Assembly: GCA_009692305.1 (NCBI GenBank)
Contig: SHZK01000005.1
Span: forward strand, 62,001 to 126,000
Source of the DNA: Gammaproteobacteria bacterium
GTDB lineage: Bacteria; Pseudomonadota; Gammaproteobacteria; Pseudomonadales; Pseudohongiellaceae
Direction of reading: 5' to 3'
DNA length: 64,000 bases
In this document: positions 42,970 to 53,035 of the stretch, one piece after another
How positions within the stretch are numbered: position 1 is the first letter of the stretch
How the letters are laid out: each line of letters opens with the position of its first letter
The notes under the pieces: model-generated
What the model saw: only the letters and a program-made list of their open reading frames with translations
Database searches by the model: none
Told to the model about the DNA's origin: nothing
Program-made: the position numbers and the translations under genes

Positions 42970-44115
42970 TCAGAATATGCGCTTGTCTTTGTCGTCATCC
43001 TTGCCCACAAGAGCGAAGCCGCCATCGTCTTCGTCCAGATCTTCATCCGTGCGCTTGCCTTCCGAGAGCTGAATGCGCAGCCGCACGTTGTTCTTGGAAT
43101 CCGCGTTCTTCAAACATTCCTCATAGCTGATTCTCTTTGCCTTGTACAAGTCAAACAAAGCTGAGTCGAACGTCTTCATACCTTGTTGCTCGGATTTCTC
43201 CATCACTTCCTTGAGCTCCATGACCTTGCCCTGTTTGATCAGGTCACACAGACGCGGAGTGCCGAGCATGATTTCGATGGCGGCGGCGCGCTTGCCATCC
43301 ACGGTCGGGATCAGGCGCTGTGACACGAATCCCTGCAGGTTTAATGAAAGGTCGAGGAACAACTGCTTGTGACGCTCTTCCGGGAAGAAGTTGATGATGC
43401 GGTCCAGGGCCTGATTCGCGTTGTTCGCGTGCAGAGTGGACAGGCACAGGTGACCGGTTTCGGCAAACGCGAGCGCGTGCTCCATGGTTTCCCGGCTGCG
43501 AATCTCGCCAATAAGAATGACATCCGGCGCCTGGCGCAGGGTGTTCTTCAGTGCTTCTTCGTAACTGAGGGTGGCAACACCAACTTCGCGCTGATTGACG
43601 ATTGATCGCTGATGCGGGTGAATGAACTCTACCGGGTCTTCGATGGTAATGATGTGGCCGTCACTGTTCTTGTTGCGGTAATCGATCAGCGCCGCGAGCG
43701 AGGTCGACTTGCCCGAGTCGGTGCCACCGACAAACAGCACGATGCCGCGTTTCTGCATGATCAGCTCATTCAGAATCGGCGGCAAACCGAGCGAGGCGGC
43801 ACTGGGAATTATGGTCTTGATATTACGTGCAACGATGGCGACTTCGCCGCGCTGCTGAAAGATGTTGACCCGAAAGCGACCGATTTCCGGGTCGGCAATC
43901 GCTAGGTTCATCTCAGGCTTCTTCTCGAACAGCTTTATCTGCTCGGGATTCATGATCTGATAGGCAATCTTCTTGACCATGCCTTCCGGTAGTTTCTTGT
44001 CGATCAGAGGTGTCAGCTTGCCGAACGCCTTCATGCTCGGAGGTGCTCCTGTGGTTAAAAACAGGTCGGAACCATCCTTCTCGATCATCATCTTCAGTAA
44101 GTCGTTGAAACCCAT
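42970..44115 (-). CDS. pilU: PilU-type twitching-motility retraction ATPase
   Basis: A 381-residue PilT/PilU secretion ATPase that helps depolymerise type IV pili. Motifs: GGTDSGKSTSLAALIDYRN (Walker A), the Asp box ITIEDPVEF, LRQAPDVILIGEIRSRETMEHAL (Walker B), and the His box TGHLCLSTLHANNANQA. The acidic C-terminal extension (RTDEDLDEDDGGF) and the ALIDYRN sequence fit PilU rather than PilT. The fourth Walker A position is Asp where these proteins normally have Gly. No pilT is adjacent; the upstream gene is pyrB. Confidence 0.88.
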   Translation of the reverse strand: MGFNDLLKMMIEKDGSDLFLTTGAPPSMKAFGKLTPLIDKKLPEGMVKKIAYQIMNPEQIKLFEKKPEMNLAIADPEIGRFRVNIFQQRGEVAIVARNIKTIIPSAASLGLPPILNELIMQKRGIVLFVGGTDSGKSTSLAALIDYRNKNSDGHIITIEDPVEFIHPHQRSIVNQREVGVATLSYEEALKNTLRQAPDVILIGEIRSRETMEHALAFAETGHLCLSTLHANNANQALDRIINFFPEERHKQLFLDLSLNLQGFVSQRLIPTVDGKRAAAIEIMLGTPRLCDLIKQGKVMELKEVMEKSEQQGMKTFDSALFDLYKAKRISYEECLKNADSKNNVRLRIQLSEGKRTDEDLDEDDGGFALVGKDDDKDKRIF

Positions 44116-44158
44116 ATATCAAACCTTCAAGCCTGTTACTGTTGCTGCGGAATAGTTG

Positions 44159-45175
44159 TTACGAAAAGCGTCCTTCAGTGTACCAGCCTACCGGCACCGC
44201 GGATTTGGCAACCGTAGCGGTAACATCGAGTATAAGCGCGAATAGTGCCATGCGCACCAGCACGCCGTTGTCGGTCTGGCGGAATATGGCCAGATTTGGG
44301 TGCAGGTTGAGGTCGTTGTCCAATTCATTGGCGTCGCTGCGGGAATCGCGCGGCAGCGGATGCATGATTACCGTATTGGGTTGGCAGTAACGTGTGTAAA
44401 TTGCCTGATTCATGCGGAAGCGGCCACGGTAGACATCGGCTTCAAGCTTCGAGGTAAAGCGCTCTTCCTGAATTCGGGTCAGGTACACCGTGTCGTTAGC
44501 CACCAGCCCCTTTTCCATGTCTTCAGTTTCTACGACCGTATGGCCGGCGGCGCGAAGCTCCGCCACAATCTCTGCCGGCATGCGCAATTCAGTGGGGGAG
44601 ATCAGGGTGAAGGTGAGTTTTTTGTAAAGCAGCAATAATTGCGACAGGGAATGCACCGTGCGTCCGTGTTTTAGATCCCCGACCATGGCGATGTGCATGC
44701 CATCGATAGTGCGGTCCTTCGATTTCAATTCTTTTTTGATCGTATAAAGATCCAGCAGTGCCTGGGAAGGATGTTCGTTGGCGCCATCGCCGCCATTGAT
44801 CACCGGCACCCGACTCGCCTTGGCGAACTCGGCCACCGAACCCATCTGTGGATGGCGCATCACGATGACGTCGCTGTAGCCGCTGATCACCCGCGCCGTG
44901 TCATACAGGGATTCGCCTTTGGAAATGGACGAAGTACTGATATCGGTGGTCTCACGCACTTCGCCGCCCAGCAGGTTAAATGCGCAACCAAAACTGACCC
45001 GGGTGCGGGTGCTGGGTTCGAAAAACATGTTGCCGAGAATGGCGCCATCGAGCACTTTCGTGACCAGCTTGCGATGGGCGTAGGGTTCCATGCTGTCAGC
45101 GACCTGAAAGACCCGGTCGACATCGGCTCTTTCAAACTGTTTCACACTGATAATATGGGCGCCGCGAAATTCCAT
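44159..45175 (-). CDS. pyrB: Aspartate carbamoyltransferase catalytic subunit
   Basis: A 338-residue enzyme joining carbamoyl phosphate and aspartate in pyrimidine synthesis. Motifs: FFEPSTRTRVSFG (carbamoyl-phosphate loop), GDGANEHPSQALLDLYT, AMVGDLKHGRTVHS and IMHPLPRDSR. It has a C-terminal stretch somewhat longer than the E. coli protein. No pyrC or pyrI is adjacent; the next gene on this strand is pilU. It is divergent from sbcB. Confidence 0.95.
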   Translation of the reverse strand: MEFRGAHIISVKQFERADVDRVFQVADSMEPYAHRKLVTKVLDGAILGNMFFEPSTRTRVSFGCAFNLLGGEVRETTDISTSSISKGESLYDTARVISGYSDVIVMRHPQMGSVAEFAKASRVPVINGGDGANEHPSQALLDLYTIKKELKSKDRTIDGMHIAMVGDLKHGRTVHSLSQLLLLYKKLTFTLISPTELRMPAEIVAELRAAGHTVVETEDMEKGLVANDTVYLTRIQEERFTSKLEADVYRGRFRMNQAIYTRYCQPNTVIMHPLPRDSRSDANELDNDLNLHPNLAIFRQTDNGVLVRMALFALILDVTATVAKSAVPVGWYTEGRFS

Positions 45176-45351
45176 GTGGTCTCTTGTTGATGGTTTTACT
45201 GGTTTGCTGTGCCAGCCTTATAAGGCTTGTAAATCAGAGGGATACTACTACAAATGGGGGTTTGGAAGGAATTCCTAATCTGATAGGTTCCCAAGCGGTG
45301 TTTTCCCTATAATGTCAGCTCAACGCTTGCCACATGCAGAATCGTGAATAA

Positions 45352-46782
45352 ATGACCAAGTCGATTTACTGGTATGACTACGAGACCTTCGGGGCCGACC
45401 CCAGGCGCGATCGGGCGGCGCAGTTTGCGGGGATTCGCACCGATGAGAATCTGAATATCATTGGCGAGTCGCTCATGCTCTATTGCCAACCCGCGGATGA
45501 CTTTTTGCCGGATCCCGGCGCCTGCCTGATTACGGGTATCACGCCACAGCTGGTGCTGGCAAAGGGTGTGCATGAGGCTGAATTCATCAAACGCATACAT
45601 CGAGAGTTCAGTGAGCCGGGTACCTGCGTGGCGGGGTACAACAGCATACGGTTCGACGATGAATTGACCAGACAGTTGTTGTATCGCAATTTTTACGACC
45701 CTTACGAGCGCGAATGGAAACACGGCAATTCGCGCTGGGACATCATCGACATGTTGCGCTTGTGTGCGGCGACCCGTCCCGAGGGAATTCAGTGGCCGCG
45801 CAAGGAAGACGGTACCGTCAGTTTTCGGCTGGACCAACTGACCGTGGCCAATGGTATCGAACATGGCGCGGCGCACGATGCCCTGGCGGATGTAATAGCG
45901 ACCATAGCAATGGCGAAGCTGGTGCGTAACGCCCAGCCGAAATTGTATGACTATGTATATCAATTGCGGGACAAGCGGCGCGTGCAAGCGGAGATTGATC
46001 TGGTAACACGCAAACCACTGCTGCATGTGTCGATGATGTATCCGGCGCAGCTCGGTTGTCTCGCTCTGGTCATGCCGATTTGCGTGCATCCAAACAATCC
46101 TAATGGAGTGATCGTGGTAGACCTGCGGGATGATCCGGCGCAGTGGCTAAGTCTCGATAGTGCACAGATACGGGAGCGGGTGTACACGCCGCGGACCGGG
46201 TTGGAAGAGGGCAAGCAGCGCGTGCCATTGAAGACAGTGCATATCAACAAGTGTCCGATCATCACCTCGCCGGCAGTGCTGACACCGGCCATGGCCGCTG
46301 ACTATGCCATTGACCTCGACCTGTGCCGGCAGCATTGGCAGTTGTTGGTGGATCATCCTGGCCTGACCCAATTAATCAGCAATGTGTTTGCCGAAGAACC
46401 GAAGACGCAGGAGACCGATCCGGATTTCATGATTTACAGCGCCGGGTTTTTCGGCGATAGCGACCGTAGTTTGATGCAAACCGTGCGGGCCAGCTCGCCG
46501 CGGGATCTGGGTCGACTCGATTTGCCGTTTCGGGACCGGCGGTTGGCAACCATGCTGCTGCGCTATCGGGCCCGCAATTACCGGGATTCATTGAGCGCGG
46601 AAGAGCTGCAGCAGTGGCGCAGCTATTGTCGGGCAAGACTGCAGGATCCCCAGGCCGTACAACAATATTCATTGGCTATGCAGGGGGGGCGCAGCACCGC
46701 AGACGCGGCTGGACAGGCCATGCTCGATGCGCTTGAAAGCTGGGTTAAGGACTTGCACTTGGGTGCCAGCGCGCCTACTTAA
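45352..46782 (+). CDS. sbcB: Exodeoxyribonuclease I
   Basis: A 476-residue 3'-to-5' single-strand DNA exonuclease. DEDDh motifs: WYDYETFGADPRRDRAAQFAG (Asp-Glu), YNSIRFDDELTRQL, and AAHDALADVIATIAMA. The SH3-like and C-terminal domains typical of ExoI follow; length agrees with the family. It takes part in mismatch repair and recombination. It is a single plus-strand gene followed after 78 bp by an acyltransferase gene. Confidence 0.94.
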   Translation: MTKSIYWYDYETFGADPRRDRAAQFAGIRTDENLNIIGESLMLYCQPADDFLPDPGACLITGITPQLVLAKGVHEAEFIKRIHREFSEPGTCVAGYNSIRFDDELTRQLLYRNFYDPYEREWKHGNSRWDIIDMLRLCAATRPEGIQWPRKEDGTVSFRLDQLTVANGIEHGAAHDALADVIATIAMAKLVRNAQPKLYDYVYQLRDKRRVQAEIDLVTRKPLLHVSMMYPAQLGCLALVMPICVHPNNPNGVIVVDLRDDPAQWLSLDSAQIRERVYTPRTGLEEGKQRVPLKTVHINKCPIITSPAVLTPAMAADYAIDLDLCRQHWQLLVDHPGLTQLISNVFAEEPKTQETDPDFMIYSAGFFGDSDRSLMQTVRASSPRDLGRLDLPFRDRRLATMLLRYRARNYRDSLSAEELQQWRSYCRARLQDPQAVQQYSLAMQGGRSTADAAGQAMLDALESWVKDLHLGASAPT

Positions 46783-46860
46783 ATTCTGGCAAAGGCGCTA
46801 GAATCGCCACGCCGCGACGGCTAGCAGTCGCCACCGTCAAAATTGTGATGCAGGAACAGA

Positions 46861-48006
46861 ATGACAGAGGACAAGTTTAAGGAAATTCGGCCCTACCACG
46901 ATGCTGAAATCCGGCCGGTGCTGGATAGCCTGCTGGAAAATCCCGAGTTTCTTGGCAGCATTGCCAGCTTCTATGCGCCGCGACTGGCGCGCTTCTTTCC
47001 CGGTACCATGCGCAAGGTCGCCCAGCGCAAGCTGCACCAGCAGCTGGATGGGGTACACAATGTAGCCTCCATGCAGGACGTGATTGCCGTGTACATGGAC
47101 AAGATGATCGAGGACACGACCACGAGCCTCACCCATTCCGGCATGGAGCATCTGCAGGCAGAGCGGAGCTACCTGTTCATCAGCAACCATCGCGACATCA
47201 CGATGGATCCGGCATTCGTCAATTACATGTTGTATCACGCCGGCTACGAGACCCTGCAAATCGCCATTGGCGATAACCTGCTGAAAAAACCCTTTGTGTC
47301 GGATTTGATGCGCTTGAACAAGAGTTTCATCGTCAAGCGTTCGCTGAAGGGCAGGGAGTTGTTGCAGGCACTGCTGTTGCTGTCGGGGTATATCCATCAC
47401 AGCATCCAGCATAATCACAATGTCTGGATCGCCCAGCGCGAAGGTCGCGCCAAAGACGGAATCGACAAGACCGACCCGGCGCTACTGAAGATGTTGGCAT
47501 TGGGGCAGCGTGAAGTGCCGCTGGGCAAGAGCCTCGCGCAGCTGCATATAATTCCCGTCTCTATTTCCTATGAATATGATGCCTGTGATGTGTTGAAGGC
47601 AGAAGAGTTGTACCAGATTGAAAAGACCGGCAGCTTCACGAAGACCGACAAGACTGATATTCAGAGCATCGTCACTGGCATGATTGGCTTCAAGGGCGCC
47701 GTGCATGTGGCGTTCGGCAAGGAACTGCGCATCGCCAGTGATGATCCGGATGAGATTGCAGCCGCCCTCGATGAACAAATTCTGCTGAACTACGAATTAC
47801 ACGACATCAATTATCTGGCGCTGGAACGCCTGCGACAGGATGGCAAGGTAGCCTTGCATGAGTTGCGTAAGGATGTGGCTGATCGCCAAATCAGCAAAGC
47901 ATCCAGAAAGAAGTTCGCTAAACGCCTGCAGCGAGTCGATCCGAAGCTGCACAAGCACTTCCTGTTCAGCTATGCGAATTCGGTGATTAGTCGCTATCGG
48001 GTTTAA
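46861..48006 (+). CDS. PlsC-like glycerol acyltransferase family protein
   Basis: A 381-residue acyltransferase. The PlsC/PlsB-like core has ISNHRDITMDPAF (NHxxxxD motif with Arg-Asp following) and VWIAQREGRAKDG (substrate loop). The N-terminal 100 residues are helical and the C-terminal 90 charged, so it is longer than a simple 1-acylglycerol-phosphate acyltransferase. It is probably membrane-associated and involved in phospholipid or storage-lipid synthesis. It converges with the DUF349 gene (stops 20 bp apart). Confidence 0.82.
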   Translation: MTEDKFKEIRPYHDAEIRPVLDSLLENPEFLGSIASFYAPRLARFFPGTMRKVAQRKLHQQLDGVHNVASMQDVIAVYMDKMIEDTTTSLTHSGMEHLQAERSYLFISNHRDITMDPAFVNYMLYHAGYETLQIAIGDNLLKKPFVSDLMRLNKSFIVKRSLKGRELLQALLLLSGYIHHSIQHNHNVWIAQREGRAKDGIDKTDPALLKMLALGQREVPLGKSLAQLHIIPVSISYEYDACDVLKAEELYQIEKTGSFTKTDKTDIQSIVTGMIGFKGAVHVAFGKELRIASDDPDEIAAALDEQILLNYELHDINYLALERLRQDGKVALHELRKDVADRQISKASRKKFAKRLQRVDPKLHKHFLFSYANSVISRYRV

Positions 48007-48025
48007 TCTCCGGCAGCGATCAAAC

Positions 48026-50656
48026 CTATAACAGCTTCTTGATGACACTTTCCAGGCGGGAGGTTAATTGCTGCAGCAACTGCGCGTCGAGCGGACCGAG
48101 ACAGTAGCTCTGCAGTTCCATGTCGATAGCATAGCTGTGATTTTCCTTTGGATCCGGTTTCAATTTACCAAATCCATTCTTCAATTGGTCCAGTTGGATC
48201 TGCATGCGCAGTCCCTGATCCTCTTTCGGCGTGTCGATATTGGCACGGATTTCCATTTCTATGCAGAATGCGCGCAGTTTCGCAGCGCACTCGTCGGCGA
48301 TAGTGCGCAATGCGACGGCAGAAGCGGTGCGCTGGAGACGTTGCAGGCGCGCATTCAAGGCGTCGTCATATTTCTTGTCGCCACTGCCAGCGATTGCCTG
48401 CCATGCGTTGGCGTCGATCGCTTCCAGGATACCGGCAAATTGAGCGTCGTCCTTGCTGGCGAGTAACCGGGATTCAATGTCTTGCAGGAAGCGAGACTTC
48501 TCCAGCACACTGTTCTTCAGCTGCAGTTGTTTCTTGTCAGGCAAGGCTTTGAAACGGGCATCGAGTTTGCGTTTGAGACTGTTAAATTGTTCCAGCAGAC
48601 GCTTGGACTGATTGCCCTGGCGAGGATCGATTGCATTGGAGAACTGCTGGGCGAGCGTCTGGTAGTCATTGCGGGCACTGCGAAATTCTTCGTCCGCGAG
48701 CAGGAAGACAGCTTCCATGGCCTGCAGCATTTCCCCGATTTTGTTCTCAGCCGCCTGGTGGGGTTCGCGCTGCACGTTCGCTTCGTCATTTCGCTTTGCG
48801 AAAATTTTGTCACAGGCCGCACGGAAATCATCCCAATACTGTTTGTCTTCCTTGAATGAGGTCGGTCCGATTTTCTTCCACTCCTGCTGCAGGCGCTTGG
48901 CCTCGCGCATGGCGTGCTGATTGTCTTCATGTGCGGCCAGGGCATTGGCCTGGGTGATAAATTCGAGCTTCTGCGCAGCATTACCGCGCAGAGATTGATT
49001 GCGGGTTTTGCGCAACTGATTGATGGCGGCGTAATAACGCTTCTGCAGCGGCTTGATTTTCGCTTGCTCTATTGGTGCGTGTGATTTCCAGAGCTTGTCA
49101 GTCTCGTTCAGCAGCTTATTGACATCGGAGATATTCAATTCGGCTTCCGCATCAAGTTTGCTCAGTTCCCCTTCGAGTTGCTCGCAGATCTCGCGGCGTT
49201 TGGCGAAATTGGTGGCCATCAGCTGTTTGCGTTGTTTGAAATATTCCTTGCAGGGCTCGTAGGCCTTGTCTGATAGCTGCTTGAATTCGCGCCAGAGTTG
49301 CTCATTTTGGTTGGAGCGGCCGAGTGACTTCCATTCCTCATGCATCTTGCTGATATGCTTCGAGCGATCCGCCGCGTGCATTTTGGATTCGAGCAGGTGC
49401 TGCATCTGGCTAATCAGTTCTTTCTTTTTCTCGGTTGCGGCAAAGGACTTCCAGTCACGCAGTTCATTCAATTTGTCTTTGTGGACATTGGCCAGCTTCT
49501 GCAGGGCTGCGCGAATCTTGCCACTGGTGTTGCTTATATTGCCCTGAATCTTGTCCCAGGCGGGTAGTGCATCATGGGATTGGCCGTCAGTGAGGGCCTG
49601 CTGCAGCTGTGCCAGTAATTCGGTAGTAACTTGCTGCAGGTGTTCCTGATGCGTGTGATTTTTCTGCAGCCGCTCGGACAGTTGGGTATGCAGGGTCTGC
49701 GCCAGTGCTTCCAGTGTGGTCGCTTCGGCAGGGACAGACTTGCGCATTTTGTTGAGGGAGTTGCGCAAGACGTTCAAGGCGTCAGTATGCTTGAAGCTGA
49801 GTTTGGCCAGTTGCTGCTCGATGCGCGCCAGTTCGACAGCAGGGTCCAGTGGCGGTTTGATTTTCTCGGTAACCGGCTGCTTGGGTTTTTTCCTGGCTTT
49901 TTCCGGCGCGGCAACTGCGACCGGGTTTTCTGTCGTTTGCGTCATGTCGGCTGCGCTGGTCTCAGCTACTACTATGTCAGTAGTTCCCGTCTCAGCTACT
50001 GCCGAGTCAGCAGTTGCCGTGCTGGCTTCGCTTATGGCAACGGCACTCTGTTCAGCTACAAGCGGAGCAGTTGTTACATTTTCGGTCAGACGCTGCTCCA
50101 GTATCTTGGCAACAGTCTTGTCCTTGTCGCGAATCTTGTCGTGCAGTTCCTGCAACATTTTTTTGTCATCAATCTTCGTGGCGGCATGCTTGCGCACATG
50201 CGCACTGGCGGCGAACAGGGTTAAATCGGCCAGATCTTCTGCTTGGGTAATTCGCTCCAGGGCAGAGCTGCCAGCGGTCTTGCTTTTCGCCAGCAGCGCA
50301 ATCTGTTTTACGGCTGGCAATGGCAGGCTACTGATGAGGGCATGCCGTTCTGGTTCACCGATGTCGGACTCGGCGGCGCCAGCGAGCAGGCGATGAAATT
50401 GCTGGCGTGCGGTATCGCCGACTTCGCTGCTATCGGCCTGCAATGCATTTAACACATTGACGTCGTTGAGATAGCGCACGGCACCACAGCGCACCTGCAA
50501 GTGTTCGTCGTGTTGGGCAATATGCAGTAATGCTGCCTGTGCGGCAGCGCCATGCTTCTGCATTTGTTCAATGGAATGCAAACGCTCATCAGGACTCTGA
50601 TTGGTCCAGGTGTTGTCGATGAATGAGGGCAGATTGGAGCTGGGATTTGTTGCCAT
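48026..50656 (-). CDS. DUF349 domain protein, long coiled coil
   Basis: An 876-residue protein consisting mainly of helical repeats of the DUF349 type (segments such as WKSLGRSNQNEQLWREFK, KRLQQEWKKIGPTSFKEDKQYWDDFRAACD). A HEAT-like N-terminal part (HDEHLQVRCGAVRYLNDVNVL) and an Ala/Thr/Val-rich spacer (about residues 210-260, low complexity) precede them. Proteins of this kind occur widely in gammaproteobacteria with no settled function. No signal peptide. Convergent with the acyltransferase gene and divergent from dinG. Confidence 0.85.
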   Translation of the reverse strand: MATNPSSNLPSFIDNTWTNQSPDERLHSIEQMQKHGAAAQAALLHIAQHDEHLQVRCGAVRYLNDVNVLNALQADSSEVGDTARQQFHRLLAGAAESDIGEPERHALISSLPLPAVKQIALLAKSKTAGSSALERITQAEDLADLTLFAASAHVRKHAATKIDDKKMLQELHDKIRDKDKTVAKILEQRLTENVTTAPLVAEQSAVAISEASTATADSAVAETGTTDIVVAETSAADMTQTTENPVAVAAPEKARKKPKQPVTEKIKPPLDPAVELARIEQQLAKLSFKHTDALNVLRNSLNKMRKSVPAEATTLEALAQTLHTQLSERLQKNHTHQEHLQQVTTELLAQLQQALTDGQSHDALPAWDKIQGNISNTSGKIRAALQKLANVHKDKLNELRDWKSFAATEKKKELISQMQHLLESKMHAADRSKHISKMHEEWKSLGRSNQNEQLWREFKQLSDKAYEPCKEYFKQRKQLMATNFAKRREICEQLEGELSKLDAEAELNISDVNKLLNETDKLWKSHAPIEQAKIKPLQKRYYAAINQLRKTRNQSLRGNAAQKLEFITQANALAAHEDNQHAMREAKRLQQEWKKIGPTSFKEDKQYWDDFRAACDKIFAKRNDEANVQREPHQAAENKIGEMLQAMEAVFLLADEEFRSARNDYQTLAQQFSNAIDPRQGNQSKRLLEQFNSLKRKLDARFKALPDKKQLQLKNSVLEKSRFLQDIESRLLASKDDAQFAGILEAIDANAWQAIAGSGDKKYDDALNARLQRLQRTASAVALRTIADECAAKLRAFCIEMEIRANIDTPKEDQGLRMQIQLDQLKNGFGKLKPDPKENHSYAIDMELQSYCLGPLDAQLLQQLTSRLESVIKKLL

Positions 50657-50793
50657 TAACTGCGAAACCGGCTGCTTGGGCTATTCTCGTCTGGGACACA
50701 AGTTTAACAGAACTTCTTTCGATCGAAACAGCAAAGATTTTACGGAATTTTGTTTGGTCAAAAGCTGCGCATTCGCAAGAATTCAAGGGGAAT

Positions 50794-50868
50794 ATGCAGG
50801 CAACTGCTATACTTTGGGCGTTCTTGCTTCTTTTGTTTGTATTTTTGATCTATAGAAGGACGGGGTAA
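50794..50868 (+). CDS. Possible 24-residue single-helix membrane peptide
   Basis: Between the divergent DUF349 and dinG genes, an ATG at 50794 begins a short frame coding for a single hydrophobic helix (ILWAFLLLLFVFLIY) ending in RRTG. AAGGGG lies just upstream, a little close to the ATG. The stop is 19 bases before the dinG start I prefer. Such small membrane peptides are real in many bacteria, but this stretch could equally be dinG promoter DNA (TATACT at 50808). Confidence 0.3.
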   Translation: MQATAILWAFLLLLFVFLIYRRTG

Positions 50869-50887
50869 CCCGGTGAAGGGCCAATAC

Positions 50888-53020
50888 ATGCTGGTAGACG
50901 AGGTAAAGGCACGCATTCAGGACGTGTATCGCCAGCTGCTGAAATCACGCGAATTGACTCCCCGCTACGGGCAACGGCAGATGATTGCTGAAATTGCCAA
51001 TACCCTTGGCGTGCTGGCGAGTGACGCCACGCAGCCGGCTCCAATCTGTGTGATCGAGGCCGGCACCGGCACTGGCAAGACCCTCGCCTACCTGCTGGCA
51101 GCCGTGCCTTTGGCGCAAGCGCTTGATCTGAAGGTAGTTATCGCCACCGCCACCGTCGCCCTGCAGGAACAAGTGACGCACAAGGATATACCGGAGCTGT
51201 TGCAGGGAACTGACCTGCAATTCAGTTATGCTCTGGCCAAGGGCCGCGGCCGCTACGTCTGCCTGTCAAAGCTCGACATGTTGCTGCAGGGTAACGACAG
51301 CATGCAGGCACTGATGGACCTGTATGGCGAGGAATTGCAGGACACTGCCAGCGGTGGCGATCGCGCCCTGTACGCGCGCATGCTGGAGGCCTTGAGTGCC
51401 GGTGAATGGCAGGGTGATCGTGATGACTGGTCGCAACCGGTCAGCGATGCCGACTGGCTGCCCCTCACTGTAGATAACGCACAGTGTATGGGACCGAAGT
51501 GCAGTAATTTTCGCAGCTGCTGTTTCTATCAGGCGCGGGAATCCATGGACAAGACGGATTGCATTATCGCTAATCACGATCTGGTGCTGGCCGACCTCGC
51601 GCTGGGAGGTGGTGTAATCCTGCCGGATCCCGCCAACAGCATCTATATCTTCGATGAAGCGCATCACCTGCCTTTCAAGAGTAACAATCATTTCGCCAGT
51701 TTCTCCCGCATCAAAGCCACCAATACCTGGCTGGAACGCAGCGAGGGCATGTTGCTGCGCCTCGTGAGCGATAGCTTGCTGGAATCGGCGCAACAAGCAT
51801 CCCTGCAGGTGCTGATCCGATCAGCGCGCTCGGGACTGGATGCCGCCTGGGTCATGCTGGAACAGACGGTGGAGAGTCTCGACTCTATCGATCGTTATGA
51901 AAATCGGGCCCAACACGCGTTCAAACTGGGTGTGGTGCCGGAGGCGATTCAGGAAGTGGCGGCAAATCTCGCGAATCTGTTCACGCGTTTGCATACAGGG
52001 TTGCAGGATATTAGCGATGATTTGAAACGGGCCATGGAGGAAAGTGCTGACGGCAAGCGCCGCCTGCTGGCGGAGCAGTGGTTTCCCATTTTTGGCAGTA
52101 CTTGCAAGCGTGCCGAGGGTTGTCAGGCTTTATGGCTCAGCTATGCGGCGAGTGATCCGGCCGGCAAGGCGCCCTATGCGCGCTGGCTCAGTGTCAACGA
52201 AAACAGCAATTATCCGGATATATCCCTGTCGTCCAGTCCGGTGCTCGCCGCAGAAAATTTGCAGCAGCGTCTCTGGCAGAGTTGTGCCGGAGCCGTTTTG
52301 ACTTCGGCCACGCTGTCAGCGTTGGGTGAATTTGACATGCTCAAGCTGCGCGCAGGATTGCCGGAGCATACCCGTTATCTGAGTATTCCGAGCCCGTTCG
52401 ATTTCGGCAATGCTGCTGTGTTGCTGATTCCCCGCATGCATTGCGACCCGTCGCAGACAGAGGCCCACACCGACTTTATCGTCAAGGCAATTCCGAAATT
52501 GTTGCAAAATGATTGCGCAGCGCTCATGTTATTTTCAAGTCGTCGCCAGATGCAGGATGTGATGCAACGGCTGCCAAAGCAATGGCTTGAGAAAGTCCTG
52601 TGTCAGGATGATTACCAGAAAGCGCAACTGCTGAAATATCATCGCCAGCGGGTGGACAAGCAAGAGGGGAGTCTCATTTTCGGCTTGGCGAGTTTCGCCG
52701 AGGGCGTGGATCTTCCAGGCAAATATTGTACGCATGTGCTGATTGCGAAGATTCCGTTCGCTGTACCCAACGACCCTATAGAAATGACATTGTCTGACTG
52801 GATCGAGCAACAGGGCAAAAATGCATTCATGACGTTAGCGGTGCCAGATGCGGCATTTCGTCTGGTTCAAGCCAGTGGACGTTTGTTACGAAGTGAGACC
52901 GATACTGGTCAGATTACCCTGTTCGACGAACGGCTGGTGAGTCGTCGGTATGGCACCACGATTCTGGACTCCATGCCGCCTTACCGGCGCGAACTACTGC
53001 GTGAGTTGGCGCCGGACTAG
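50888..53020 (+). CDS. dinG: ATP-dependent DNA helicase DinG
   Basis: A 710-residue XPD-like 5'-to-3' helicase. EAGTGTGKTLAYL is motif I, FDEAHHLPF the DEAH box, and VQASGRLLRSETDTG motif VI. The iron-sulfur domain Cys residues appear in GRYVC and CMGPKCSNFRSCC. DinG removes R-loops and aids replication through transcribed regions. The ATG at 50888 is preferred, since AAGGG stands seven bases upstream and the family N-terminus begins with MLVDE; a GTG at 50873 is the alternative. It converges with a small membrane-protein gene. Confidence 0.93.
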   Translation: MLVDEVKARIQDVYRQLLKSRELTPRYGQRQMIAEIANTLGVLASDATQPAPICVIEAGTGTGKTLAYLLAAVPLAQALDLKVVIATATVALQEQVTHKDIPELLQGTDLQFSYALAKGRGRYVCLSKLDMLLQGNDSMQALMDLYGEELQDTASGGDRALYARMLEALSAGEWQGDRDDWSQPVSDADWLPLTVDNAQCMGPKCSNFRSCCFYQARESMDKTDCIIANHDLVLADLALGGGVILPDPANSIYIFDEAHHLPFKSNNHFASFSRIKATNTWLERSEGMLLRLVSDSLLESAQQASLQVLIRSARSGLDAAWVMLEQTVESLDSIDRYENRAQHAFKLGVVPEAIQEVAANLANLFTRLHTGLQDISDDLKRAMEESADGKRRLLAEQWFPIFGSTCKRAEGCQALWLSYAASDPAGKAPYARWLSVNENSNYPDISLSSSPVLAAENLQQRLWQSCAGAVLTSATLSALGEFDMLKLRAGLPEHTRYLSIPSPFDFGNAAVLLIPRMHCDPSQTEAHTDFIVKAIPKLLQNDCAALMLFSSRRQMQDVMQRLPKQWLEKVLCQDDYQKAQLLKYHRQRVDKQEGSLIFGLASFAEGVDLPGKYCTHVLIAKIPFAVPNDPIEMTLSDWIEQQGKNAFMTLAVPDAAFRLVQASGRLLRSETDTGQITLFDERLVSRRYGTTILDSMPPYRRELLRELAPD

Positions 53021-53035
53021 CAAGAGCTGCGCAGC

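Noticed and set aside
45307..46089. 260-codon frame antisense to sbcB
   Set aside because: A shadow of the sbcB reading frame; sbcB has all family motifs.
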